NCBI GenBank assembly: GCA_025453415.1
Contig: JALOQL010000027.1
Span: 1 to 20,921 of the forward strand
Length of the DNA stretch: 20,921 bases
Direction: 5' to 3'
Origin: Minisyncoccota bacterium
GTDB taxonomy: Bacteria; Patescibacteriota; Minisyncoccia; Minisyncoccales; UBA5738
Positions 1 through 7,600 of this stretch are shown here, one piece after another; within the stretch, counting starts at the first letter, position 1, and each line of letters begins with the position of its first letter. Under the pieces are notes generated by a model. That model had not been told where the DNA came from, did no database searches, and saw only the letters and a list, made by a program, of their open reading frames with translations. Made by a program: the position numbers and the translations under genes.

Positions 1-111
1 CAGAAGGCGACTAGAGGTGCCGTTCCGGCGCTATTCTTTCCCGCGAGCCTGACGGCCATGTGGCAGGGAGTGACTTGCTTTTTTGGCGTCAATTGCCCGT
101 TACAACTGTAA
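1..111 (+). CDS. Possible 3' end of an unidentified gene (partial)
   Basis: The first reading frame is open from the left edge to a TAA at 109-111 and would encode 36 residues with hydrophobic stretches (ALFFPASLTAMW and VTCFFGV). The other two forward frames have early stops. No family can be recognised from so short a piece. It lies in the same frame as the fibre gene downstream, which is open again from 112. It could therefore be the tail of a preceding gene, an upstream piece of the fibre gene cut by a stop, or chance. The evidence is weak. Confidence 0.2.
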   Translation, partial: QKATRGAVPALFFPASLTAMWQGVTCFFGVNCPLQL

Positions 112-135
112 AAACCAACACAACCGGACACAACC

Positions 136-179
136 CGCGAGGGTCTATCCCCCGCAGATGCGGGGGTTAGACCCTCGCG
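136..179. repeat. Long GC-rich palindrome (REP-like hairpin)
   Basis: Arms 136-156 and 159-179 are reverse complements over 21 bp with a single T/T mismatch and a 2-base centre. The inner core CCCCCGCA/TGCGGGGG recurs in the palindrome at 3358-3392 on the other side of the fibre gene. No U-tract follows, so it is not an obvious terminator. It falls inside an open frame that continues into the fibre gene. I know of no named family for it; a REP-like or MITE-like element is an inference. Confidence 0.7.
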
Positions 180-226
180 ACAAAACGGAGGCGGGGACGC
201 TCAAAATTCATCTGACAGAGGCCTAA

Positions 227-259
227 CCTCCGTAAATCCGCCGGCTGGCGGAACGGAGG
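227..259. repeat. Hairpin upstream of the fibre gene
   Basis: CCTCCGT (227-233) pairs with ACGGAGG (253-259), and TCCGCC (237-242) pairs with GGCGGA (247-252). A GGCT loop closes the hairpin and an AAA bulge lies on the 5' side. The 3' arm ends in GGAGG directly before an ATG at 260, but that ATG opens a different frame from the fibre protein. It is the second strong hairpin within 125 bp. Confidence 0.6.
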
Positions 260-375
260 ATGGACCTCGGGGAGCGGAATCCGAACACCAGATCATCACC
301 GCGCCCAACCAGATCATCCAGAACATCTACAACACCTACAACAATCCGGTTGCCGAAGTCCGGCAGACCAGCACC

Positions 376-3114
376 GTGCTGCGGATCGATGAGGAGACCA
401 AGAAAGCGGTCGCGCTGCTCTCGCGCCAGCTGGATTCGGACCGGCCCAACTATTCCATGGGCCAGACCTATACCTTGCCCGACGATATCAGCGGCAAAAC
501 TCTTGGCATCGATTCGGGAGATTTTTCCGTGGACGAAGATGGCAGACTGGAGGCTCAGAATATTACCGCGGTTAGCGCCACGATCGCGCAAACCGGCAGC
601 GGCAATGCGTTGACCGCCGACAATTTGAATTTCAAGACCGGGACGATCTCGACAACCGCCGGCAACCTTATCCTGAATTCCCATACCGGTTTGATCGAGA
701 GCGCCGGTTCGGGGATCCGGTTTTCCGACCACGCGCCCGCCGATACCTCGATGGTGCTTTACAACGACAGCGGCTCGCTCAAGTGGAACGGCGCGACGCT
801 GGCTTTGGGTTCGAGCGTTTCGGGCGCGACCGGTTACGTGCCCAAATTCACCAGCGGCACGTCCCTGGGCAATTCGATCATTTACGAAACTGGCGGCGAC
901 GTGGGGGTGGGGACCACGGCGCCCGGTACGCGGTTCGATGTGGTCGGGGCAGGCGTTACTTCCGCGACTGGCGCGTTGAATATAATGAACGCCAGCTCTA
1001 CCTCCGCCCTGTACGTCCGTAACGACGGCAACGTCGGCATCGGGACGACGAGCCCCTCCTACAAATTGGATGTTATTGGTAGTCTTGGTGTTGATGTGGA
1101 CGGCGACGGGACAAGAGAATTTATCGCTGATTCAACCGATGATAATACTTTATTGATAGGAGGTAGCTCAGTTATCGACGATAATCCTGCTATTGAAATA
1201 GTTCGCACGGCATTAAATACTGGAAAGTCTGCACACGGGATAACGGACAGCACAACCATTAACAACGGAAGAAGTTATGCCTCATTTAGTACTGAAGCGA
1301 TTATTGCTAATAATACTTCTTTGGATTACTCCACTCGCCATTTGGCAATGTTTCAAGCAAACGCAATATATCAAGACGCTGGGAACATAGATAATATTTA
1401 TGGTTTCACGAGCACATTCACGAATAATGGCGGGAATGTTGGTAATTATTACGGAGCAAGGATTAGTAATCCCGTTGGTTCAGGAACATATACAAATAAA
1501 TATGGTCTTTATTCGGCAGTAATGTCTGGAGGGACAGTGAATAATTACCAATTATTTTTAGAAGGGACGACGGGACAAAGCTATCTTGGTGGAAAAATTG
1601 GGATTAATAAAACAACTCCAGATAATGAACTCGAAATCAAGAGCACGTCGGCAGGGTCATTAGCTTTAACGATTGAGAACACTGCGGGCCAGGATATTTT
1701 TGGTGTTTGGGACGATGCAACAGGAGATGGACAATTGTATATGTATAATTCAAGCGGTGCGTCGAATATAGTGCTAAATACTAATGGAAACAGCTATTTC
1801 AACAACGGCAACGTGGGTATCGGAACGATGAGTCCCTCTTCAAAATTGCACGTGGTCGGGGCGGATACTTCCACTTCAACCGTCGCGCAGATCGGGGGTT
1901 CGTCCGGGACGGGTTTGGTGGTTTTGAATAATGGTTATGTGGGTATTGGATCGACGACTCCAGCTATGGCGCTTGATGTTGCTGGAAGTATAAAATCTTC
2001 GGCTAATAGTCTCTTTAACGGTACTCATATTGGTGTCCACAACGGTTTTAATGGACTATACACTCCATCGAGTGACATGGGGTTTACTCACTGGACAGGT
2101 TCCGCTTTTCGAACAGATATGGTGATAAAAGGAGATAGCGGCAACGTCGGCATCGGGACGACGGGACCCTCTTTCAAATTGGATGTTATTGGAACGATGC
2201 GTGTTTCCGCCACTTCTACCTTCGCGGGCAATGTGGGAATCGGCACCACGGCTCCGGCCTATGCCTTGGATGTGAAGGGAGCGGGCACGGGCGTCATCGC
2301 CCGGTTCACGAGCGACAACAATACCAGTTGCGGCATCGATCCGAACGGCGGCACCATCACTTGCAGTTCTGATTCGCGTCTCAAAAAGAATATCGAAAGC
2401 CTGTCTTACGGCTTGAATGAGGTCATGGCTTTGCGGCCGGTGGCGTTCAACTGGAATTCGCAGGTCGATGGCGCGGACAAAAATATGGGTTTCGTCGCCC
2501 AGGAGGTGGAAGGGGTTTTGCCGAGATTGGTGACCGTTGACCCGGATGGCTACAAATCGCTAAGTTTGGTGGGCATGGTGCCGGTATTGGCAAAAGCGAT
2601 CCAAGACCAGCAAAAGGAGATTGAGGCTTTGAAACTGGTTTTAGGTCCAACGGGCACCATCAGCGATGCGTCCTCAACCCTTGAATTTGGCCAGCAAGGC
2701 AGTTTGTCCGGTTGGCTGGTGAATGGGCTGAATTCACTGGGTCTGACCTTAAAAGACGGCGTGGCGAGCTTAAGAGGAATTGTGGCAGATACCATTTCAT
2801 CAAAGCGGAGCATCACCGAACAAATGTGCGTCAAGGACAGCGGCGGCAATAATATTTGCTTGACCGGCGACCAGCTCAAGGACTTGATCCAGAAGTCCGG
2901 GGCGTCAATGACGCAAACAATAACGTATCCGTCCGCGGATAGTGGCGGGAATGCTGCCGCGACCACAACAGAGACAATGACCGTTTCCGATGCCAATTCA
3001 ACTATTTCCGAAGGAGGGGACGGGAGTATGGGTCCAGGAACGGAGGGACTTGCTGTAACATCGGACAATCTCGGCAGCGGGACGGCGAGCAGTACGGAAG
3101 AGATCGAGCAGTAG
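376..3114 (+). CDS. Phage-fibre-like surface protein with C-terminal Peptidase_S74 intramolecular chaperone
   Basis: This encodes about 912 residues from a GTG at 376. The body carries seven related units of the form 'NVGIGTTxPxxxLDVxG', starting near residues 175, 219, 407, 479, 521, 590 and 619, typical of trimeric beta-rich fibres and adhesins. An S74 domain follows. Its SDSRLKKNI motif places the expected self-cleavage dyad at Ser665 and Lys670, and GFVAQEVE lies downstream. In this family the domain drives trimer folding and then cuts itself off. A short Gln/Lys/Glu-rich helix (QDQQKEIEALK) and a Ser/Thr/Gly-rich tail of about 150 residues come after it. Protein-like sequence continues upstream of 376 (QIIQNIYNTYNNP, about 304-342) and the frame is open back to 112 with no ATG, GTG or TTG, so the true N-terminus is unclear and no signal peptide is seen. 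Base composition changes sharply inside the gene. Surface location and adhesion are inferred. Confidence 0.85.
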   Translation: MLRIDEETKKAVALLSRQLDSDRPNYSMGQTYTLPDDISGKTLGIDSGDFSVDEDGRLEAQNITAVSATIAQTGSGNALTADNLNFKTGTISTTAGNLILNSHTGLIESAGSGIRFSDHAPADTSMVLYNDSGSLKWNGATLALGSSVSGATGYVPKFTSGTSLGNSIIYETGGDVGVGTTAPGTRFDVVGAGVTSATGALNIMNASSTSALYVRNDGNVGIGTTSPSYKLDVIGSLGVDVDGDGTREFIADSTDDNTLLIGGSSVIDDNPAIEIVRTALNTGKSAHGITDSTTINNGRSYASFSTEAIIANNTSLDYSTRHLAMFQANAIYQDAGNIDNIYGFTSTFTNNGGNVGNYYGARISNPVGSGTYTNKYGLYSAVMSGGTVNNYQLFLEGTTGQSYLGGKIGINKTTPDNELEIKSTSAGSLALTIENTAGQDIFGVWDDATGDGQLYMYNSSGASNIVLNTNGNSYFNNGNVGIGTMSPSSKLHVVGADTSTSTVAQIGGSSGTGLVVLNNGYVGIGSTTPAMALDVAGSIKSSANSLFNGTHIGVHNGFNGLYTPSSDMGFTHWTGSAFRTDMVIKGDSGNVGIGTTGPSFKLDVIGTMRVSATSTFAGNVGIGTTAPAYALDVKGAGTGVIARFTSDNNTSCGIDPNGGTITCSSDSRLKKNIESLSYGLNEVMALRPVAFNWNSQVDGADKNMGFVAQEVEGVLPRLVTVDPDGYKSLSLVGMVPVLAKAIQDQQKEIEALKLVLGPTGTISDASSTLEFGQQGSLSGWLVNGLNSLGLTLKDGVASLRGIVADTISSKRSITEQMCVKDSGGNNICLTGDQLKDLIQKSGASMTQTITYPSADSGGNAAATTTETMTVSDANSTISEGGDGSMGPGTEGLAVTSDNLGSGTASSTEEIEQ
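1027..1079 (+). repeat. 53-bp direct repeat, copy 1, in the fibre gene
   Basis: It matches 2140-2192 at 49 of 53 positions; the first 24 and last 18 bases are identical. It encodes one GNVGIGTT-type unit. Together the copies bracket about 1.06 kb that is mostly AT-rich. Line counts give 23/60 G+C at 1381-1440 against 34/60 at 841-900. Confidence 0.8.
2140..2192 (+). repeat. 53-bp direct repeat, copy 2, in the fibre gene
   Basis: This is the partner of 1027-1079 in the same reading frame. Recombination between the copies would remove 1,113 bp (371 codons) and leave the frame intact, so cassette loss or exchange is possible without destroying the protein. Confidence 0.8.
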
Positions 3115-3202
3115 TTTATTGAATTTGCCATGCTTGTCGGGGAGGCAAGTGCGGCTGTTTGATGAATATTGCGGAAAGGGAAAGAATTTCGGCAAGATAT
3201 TG

Positions 3203-3225
3203 CGCGCTAAATTTAGCGCGTTTTT
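3203..3225 (+). terminator. Intrinsic terminator after the fibre gene
   Basis: CGCGCTAAA (3203-3211) and TTTAGCGCG (3212-3220) are perfect reverse complements. The likely form is a 7-bp stem with an AATT loop, followed by TTTTT (3221-3225). It lies 89 bases after the fibre stop codon. Confidence 0.7.
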
Positions 3226-3256
3226 GGCAAAAACAATGACAAAAAATACCTGTCGG

Positions 3257-3307
3257 CGTATCACGAATTCACAACAAAACACCGAAATATCCGAAAATCG
3301 TGATACG
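3257..3307. promoter_or_regulatory. 10-bp dyad, possible operator
   Basis: CGTATCACGA (3257-3266) and TCGTGATACG (3298-3307) are perfect inverted copies 31 bases apart. A degenerate third half-site, TTGTGATATG, follows near 3322-3331. There is no U-tract. The gene-free interval 3115-3432 holds this dyad, the terminator and the GC palindrome. A regulator-binding role is only a guess. Confidence 0.4.
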
Positions 3308-3357
3308 GGCGCGTCCGAGATTTGTGATATGGCGTGTCCCGGTGCCGAAGTTTAATC

Positions 3358-3392
3358 TTGCGGGGGTCGGACCCCCGCAACGACCCCCGCAA
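3358..3392. repeat. GC-rich palindrome with an extra half-copy
   Basis: TTGCGGGGGTC (3358-3368) and GACCCCCGCAA (3370-3380) form an 11-bp perfect palindrome around one base. A third identical arm, GACCCCCGCAA, follows at 3382-3392. The core matches the palindrome at 136-179, so related elements flank the fibre gene. Confidence 0.7.
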
Positions 3393-3423
3393 ACAACTTA
3401 TTATTTTAAGGGGAAACTTGGGT

Positions 3424-3452
3424 TTGACAAAAATGAAGTATTATGATACATT
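3424..3452 (+). promoter_or_regulatory. Candidate sigma-70-type promoter near the ATPase gene
   Basis: A perfect -35 box TTGACA (3424-3429) is followed after 17 bases by TACATT (3447-3452), matching four of six -10 positions. An 8-bp inverted repeat, TATGATAC (3442-3449) and GTATCATA (3472-3479), spans the expected start of transcription and could be an operator. If the ATPase starts at 3433 rather than 3493, this promoter would overlap its coding sequence, so one of the two assignments is wrong. Confidence 0.4.
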
Positions 3453-4614
3453 AAATTCATATAAAAATGAGGTATCATATAACCGCAAAATTATGAAATT
3501 CAAGCGGCTGCAAACAATTGAAGCCAATTTGTCGCCCAAGCGGATTTTAGTCATTTATGGCCCGCGGCGGGTGGGGAAAACCACGATGCTCGAGCGTTAT
3601 TTGAAAGCTCAGAAGGGTCAAAAAATTTATTATTCCACCGGCGACGATATTGGGTTGCGGGAAATTTTTAAGTCGCAAAGCCTGGTAAAAATTTTGGATT
3701 TTGCCCGGTCGTATGACGTTATCGCGCTGGACGAGGCACAATTCATTCCTTCAATCGGAATCGGTGCAAAAATGATGATTGATGCTTTCCCGGGAAAAAA
3801 TATCATTCTCACCGGATCGTCGTCGCTTTCGATTTCCAACGAGATCGGCGAACCGCTCACCGGCCGGCATTTTTCCGTGCTGCTTTTGCCTCTGGCGCAA
3901 AAAGAAATTGAGGCTAGCGCTTTTGAACTGGAAAGCGGTTTGGAGAAATTTTTAGTCTACGGTTCCTATCCGGAGGTTTTAAACGAGCCGGATTTGGAAA
4001 AGAAAGCCAGGATTCTCAACGAACTGGTTTCATCCTATCTCTTCAAGGACGCGCTGGCGCTGGAAGCGGTGCGTTCGCCGGATACTTTGCTGGATGTTAC
4101 CAAGTGCATGGCATTTCAAATTGGCGGCGAGGTTTCCATAAATGAAGTCGCGCAAACCGCCAAAACCGACGCCAAAACCGCGGCGCGCTATCTCGATTTG
4201 CTGGAAAAAATGTTCGTGATCAAAAAAGTACGCGGATTTTCGCGCAATTTGCGCAGTGAAATTTCGCAGAAAGCGAAATATTATTTTCTGGATAATGGCG
4301 TGCGCAATGCCGTAATCTCGCAATTTAACAGCTTATCTTCGCGCGATGACGTGGGCCAGCTCTGGGAGAATTTTATTTTTATGGAAATGCAAAAAAAGAC
4401 GCTGATTGAAAACAAACTGGAGAATTATTATTTTTGGCGCACGCATAGCGGCCAGGAGATCGATATTATCAAAGAATCATCGGGAAAATTGCTTGCGTTT
4501 GAATGCAAATGGCGGGACCGCGGTCAGTCCGTGCCGGCATTATGGAAAAAAAACTATCCGCAAGCTTCGTTTGGCGTGATTACTCCGGAAAATTATTTGG
4601 ATTTGATGCTTTAG
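3433..4614 (+). CDS. AAA family ATPase with DUF4143-type C-terminus
   Basis: This encodes 393 residues from ATG 3433. A start at ATG 3493 (373 aa) is also possible; I prefer 3433 because the 'YNRKI' just before 3493 looks like the family's N-terminal Asn-Arg segment. Neither start has a good SD. Walker A is GPRRVGKT (residues 43-50) and Walker B is VIALDEAQ (Asp100-Glu101). The C-terminal half has a winged-helix-like part (FLDNGVRNAV) and then SGQEIDII and AFECKW, an E-x-D ... E-x-K arrangement like a PD-(D/E)XK nuclease fold, as often seen in DUF4143 proteins. These ATPases are common in bacteria and archaea and their role is poorly known. It stands alone between a gene-free stretch and ileS. 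Confidence 0.85.
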   Translation: MKYYDTLNSYKNEVSYNRKIMKFKRLQTIEANLSPKRILVIYGPRRVGKTTMLERYLKAQKGQKIYYSTGDDIGLREIFKSQSLVKILDFARSYDVIALDEAQFIPSIGIGAKMMIDAFPGKNIILTGSSSLSISNEIGEPLTGRHFSVLLLPLAQKEIEASAFELESGLEKFLVYGSYPEVLNEPDLEKKARILNELVSSYLFKDALALEAVRSPDTLLDVTKCMAFQIGGEVSINEVAQTAKTDAKTAARYLDLLEKMFVIKKVRGFSRNLRSEISQKAKYYFLDNGVRNAVISQFNSLSSRDDVGQLWENFIFMEMQKKTLIENKLENYYFWRTHSGQEIDIIKESSGKLLAFECKWRDRGQSVPALWKKNYPQASFGVITPENYLDLML

Positions 4615-4674
4615 CGCAATCTTTTAATATCGGGAAAATCTGCTAAGATTTTGATTGATAACCGCTACCAATAT

Positions 4675-7600
4675 ATGGAACTAAATTTTGGCGAAAAAGA
4701 GAAGAAGACAGTCGAATTCTGGAAGAAACACTCGGTTTTCGAGAAATCGGTCAAGAAATCCGCCCCCAAGGGCGAGTTTGTGTTCTTCGAGGGGCCGCCC
4801 ACGGCCAATGCCAAGCCGGGCATCCACCACGCGGAAACGCGCGTTTTTAAGGACATGGTCTGCCGCTACAAGACCATGCGCGGTTTTCGCGTTCAGCGGC
4901 GCGCCGGCTGGGATACTCATGGCCTGCCCGTGGAATTGCAGATCGAAAAAAAGCTTGGCCTCCACAATAAAAAGGAGATTGAAAAATACGGCATCAAGGA
5001 ATTCAATAAGCAGTGCAAAGATTCGGTTTTTGAACAGATCGGGGAGTGGCGCAATCTTACCGAGCGCATCGGCTACTGGCTGGATTTGGATCATCCTTAC
5101 ATCACCTATGATCCGCGATTCATGGAGTCGGTATGGTTCATTTTGAAGACCGCTTGGGAAAAGAAACTGCTGTTTCAGGATTACAAAGTGGTGCCATATT
5201 GCTCGCGCTGCGGCACGCCGCTGTCGAGCCACGAGGTGGCCCAGGGATACCAAAAAGTAAAAGACCCGTCGGTCTACGTAAAATTCCGGATCCTCAATTC
5301 CGCGTTCAAGAACGCGTCGCTTCTGGTGTGGACGACCACGCCCTGGACGCTGCCGGCCAATGTGGCGGTGGCGGCCAACCCCGCGATGGATTACGTGAAG
5401 GCGCAGCGCAACGATGGTTCGGGCGAACAGCTGATCCTGGCGAAGAGCCGCGTTGAGGTTTTGGGACTCGATTACCAAATCGTCGAAGAGGTGAAAGGCA
5501 AGGACCTGGTCGGTTTGCGCTACCACGCGGTTTTTCCGGTTAGCGATGAATCGCAGGCAACGATGTATAAAGTGATCCCGGCGGATTTTGTGTCGCTGGA
5601 AGATGGCAGCGGCCTGGTGCATATCGCGCCGGCATTCGGCGCCGAAGACATGGAAGCGATCAAGGCGCAAAACAAGGAATTGCGAAAACAGGGCCTACCG
5701 GAATTTCCGGTCATTCTCAACGTGGGCGAGGACGGCGCGTTCACCTTCGATGTGGCCAAGTGGGCGGGGATGTTCGTCAAGGATGCGGATCCGCTCATCA
5801 TCAAGGATATGGAAGAGCGGGGCGTGCTTTTCAAACAGGAATCGCACGAGCACGACTATCCTTTTTGCTGGCGCTGCAAGACGCCCTTGTTGTACTACGC
5901 CAAGATGAGCTGGTTTATCAAAATGACGGAACTGCGCGACCAGCTGATAAAGAACAACGATGCGATAAACTGGGTGCCGGCATATTTGAAAGAAGGGCGC
6001 TTCGGCGAATGGCTGCGCGAGGTGAAGGACTGGGCGGTTTCGCGCGACCGGTATTGGGGTACGCCTCTGCCGGTTTGGCGCTGTGCCTGCGGACATACCG
6101 AGGTGATCGGCTCGGTCAAGGAGCTGCTGGAAAAAAAATATTCCAAGAACCGGTTTTTCGTGGTACGCCACGGCGAGTCCGGCCGCCAATTGAAAAAAAT
6201 CGCCAGCTGCTGGCCCGAGCCCGAGCCGCAGCCGCTGACCGAAGCCGGCAAACAGCAGGTCCAGGCGACGGCCCAAATTCTGGCCAAGGAAAAGATCGAC
6301 CTGATCGTCGCGTCGGATCTTTTGCGCACCAAGCAGACCGCCGAAATTTTGTCGCAGGCAACCGGCGCGAAAATAATCTACGATAAAGATCTGCGCGAAG
6401 TTAATGTGGGAATTTTCAACGGCGGCGATCCTAAAAAATATTGGGAATATCTGGATACGCAAAAGAACCGGTTTACGGCCAAGCCCGAGAAAGGGGAGAG
6501 CCTCGTTGGCGTGCGCAAGCGGACGTATGAAAGCCTGGCGCGCATCAACGGAAAATATGTCGGCAAGAACATTGTCTTGGTCGCGCACGAACTGCCGCTG
6601 ACCGTTTTGGAGTTTACCCTTAAAGGTTTGGATCTCGCGACCATCATCGAAGACCGGTATTCCGAAAAGATAAAACGGATCGAGACCGGGGCCTGGCGCG
6701 CCGTTGATTTTAAAGAGCTGCCCTTCAACGACTTAATGGAAATCGACCTGCACCGGCCTTATATCGACGCGGTTATGCCGGTGTGCCCGGAATGCAGCGA
6801 CCGGATGCGGCGCGTTCCCGAAGTCTGCGATTGCTGGCTGGATTCGGGTTCGATGCCGCTGGCGCAAAATCATTGGCCTTTCGAAAAAGGGCAAGCCAAG
6901 GGCAAGACGCCAAAACTTTTTCCCGCGGATTTCATTTCCGAAGCGATCGACCAGACGCGCGGTTGGTTTTATACCTTGCTGGCGGTGTCGACCGTGATGA
7001 AATTCGGCGCGCCGTACCGGAACGTGGTTTCGTTGGGGCATGTTTTGGACGAGAAGGGGGACAAGATGTCCAAATCCAAAGGCAACGTGGTTAATCCCTG
7101 GGAGATGGTGGATAAATACGGCGCCGATGCGGTGCGATGGTATTTTTATACCGTCAACGACCCGGGCGATCCGAAACTGTACGCGGAAAAGGATCTTGAT
7201 CTGGCGTTAAAAAAGTTTTTGCTGACATTCTGGAATTGCCACGTGTTTTTGCAAACATACGCATCCGGGGTCAGGGCGCCCAAGACCGTGCGGCCGGCAA
7301 ACATTTTGGACAAGTGGATCGTGCAGCGTTTCGACCGGACCGCGGCGCAGGTGACGGGTTCGCTGGACAAATACGATATCGCCGCCGCGGCGCGCGCGAT
7401 CGAATCGTTTACGATCAATGACTTGTCGCTATGGTATGTGCGGCGGTCGCGCCGGCGGTTGCAGCAACCGAAAAATGCCGTCGAGCTGAAGCAGGCAGCG
7501 AGCGTGTTTGCGTATATTCTGGAAAACCTGGCAAAACTTGCGGCGCCGTTCATCCCGTTTTTGAGCGAGGAGATTTGGCAGGAATTATCGGGCAATAATT

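Noticed and set aside
260..613. 117-residue + strand frame starting at ATG 260
   Set aside because: It overlaps the fibre gene in another frame and is Arg/Pro/Ser/Thr-rich, typical of a shadow frame. The GGAGG directly touching its ATG is part of a hairpin.
376..3114. Prophage
   Set aside because: The S74 fibre is phage-like, but no capsid, terminase, portal, integrase or lysis gene lies in the window, and the next genes are housekeeping genes.
3119..3355. 78-residue + strand frame after the fibre gene
   Set aside because: It runs through the terminator stem and the dyad, has low protein likeness and no SD; the stretch is better explained as regulatory DNA.
4681..6588. Two long minus-strand frames opposite ileS (329 and 297 residues)
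   Set aside because: They are shadows of the GC-rich ileS frame, with Arg/His/Gln-rich composition and no family features, while the + strand protein is unmistakable.
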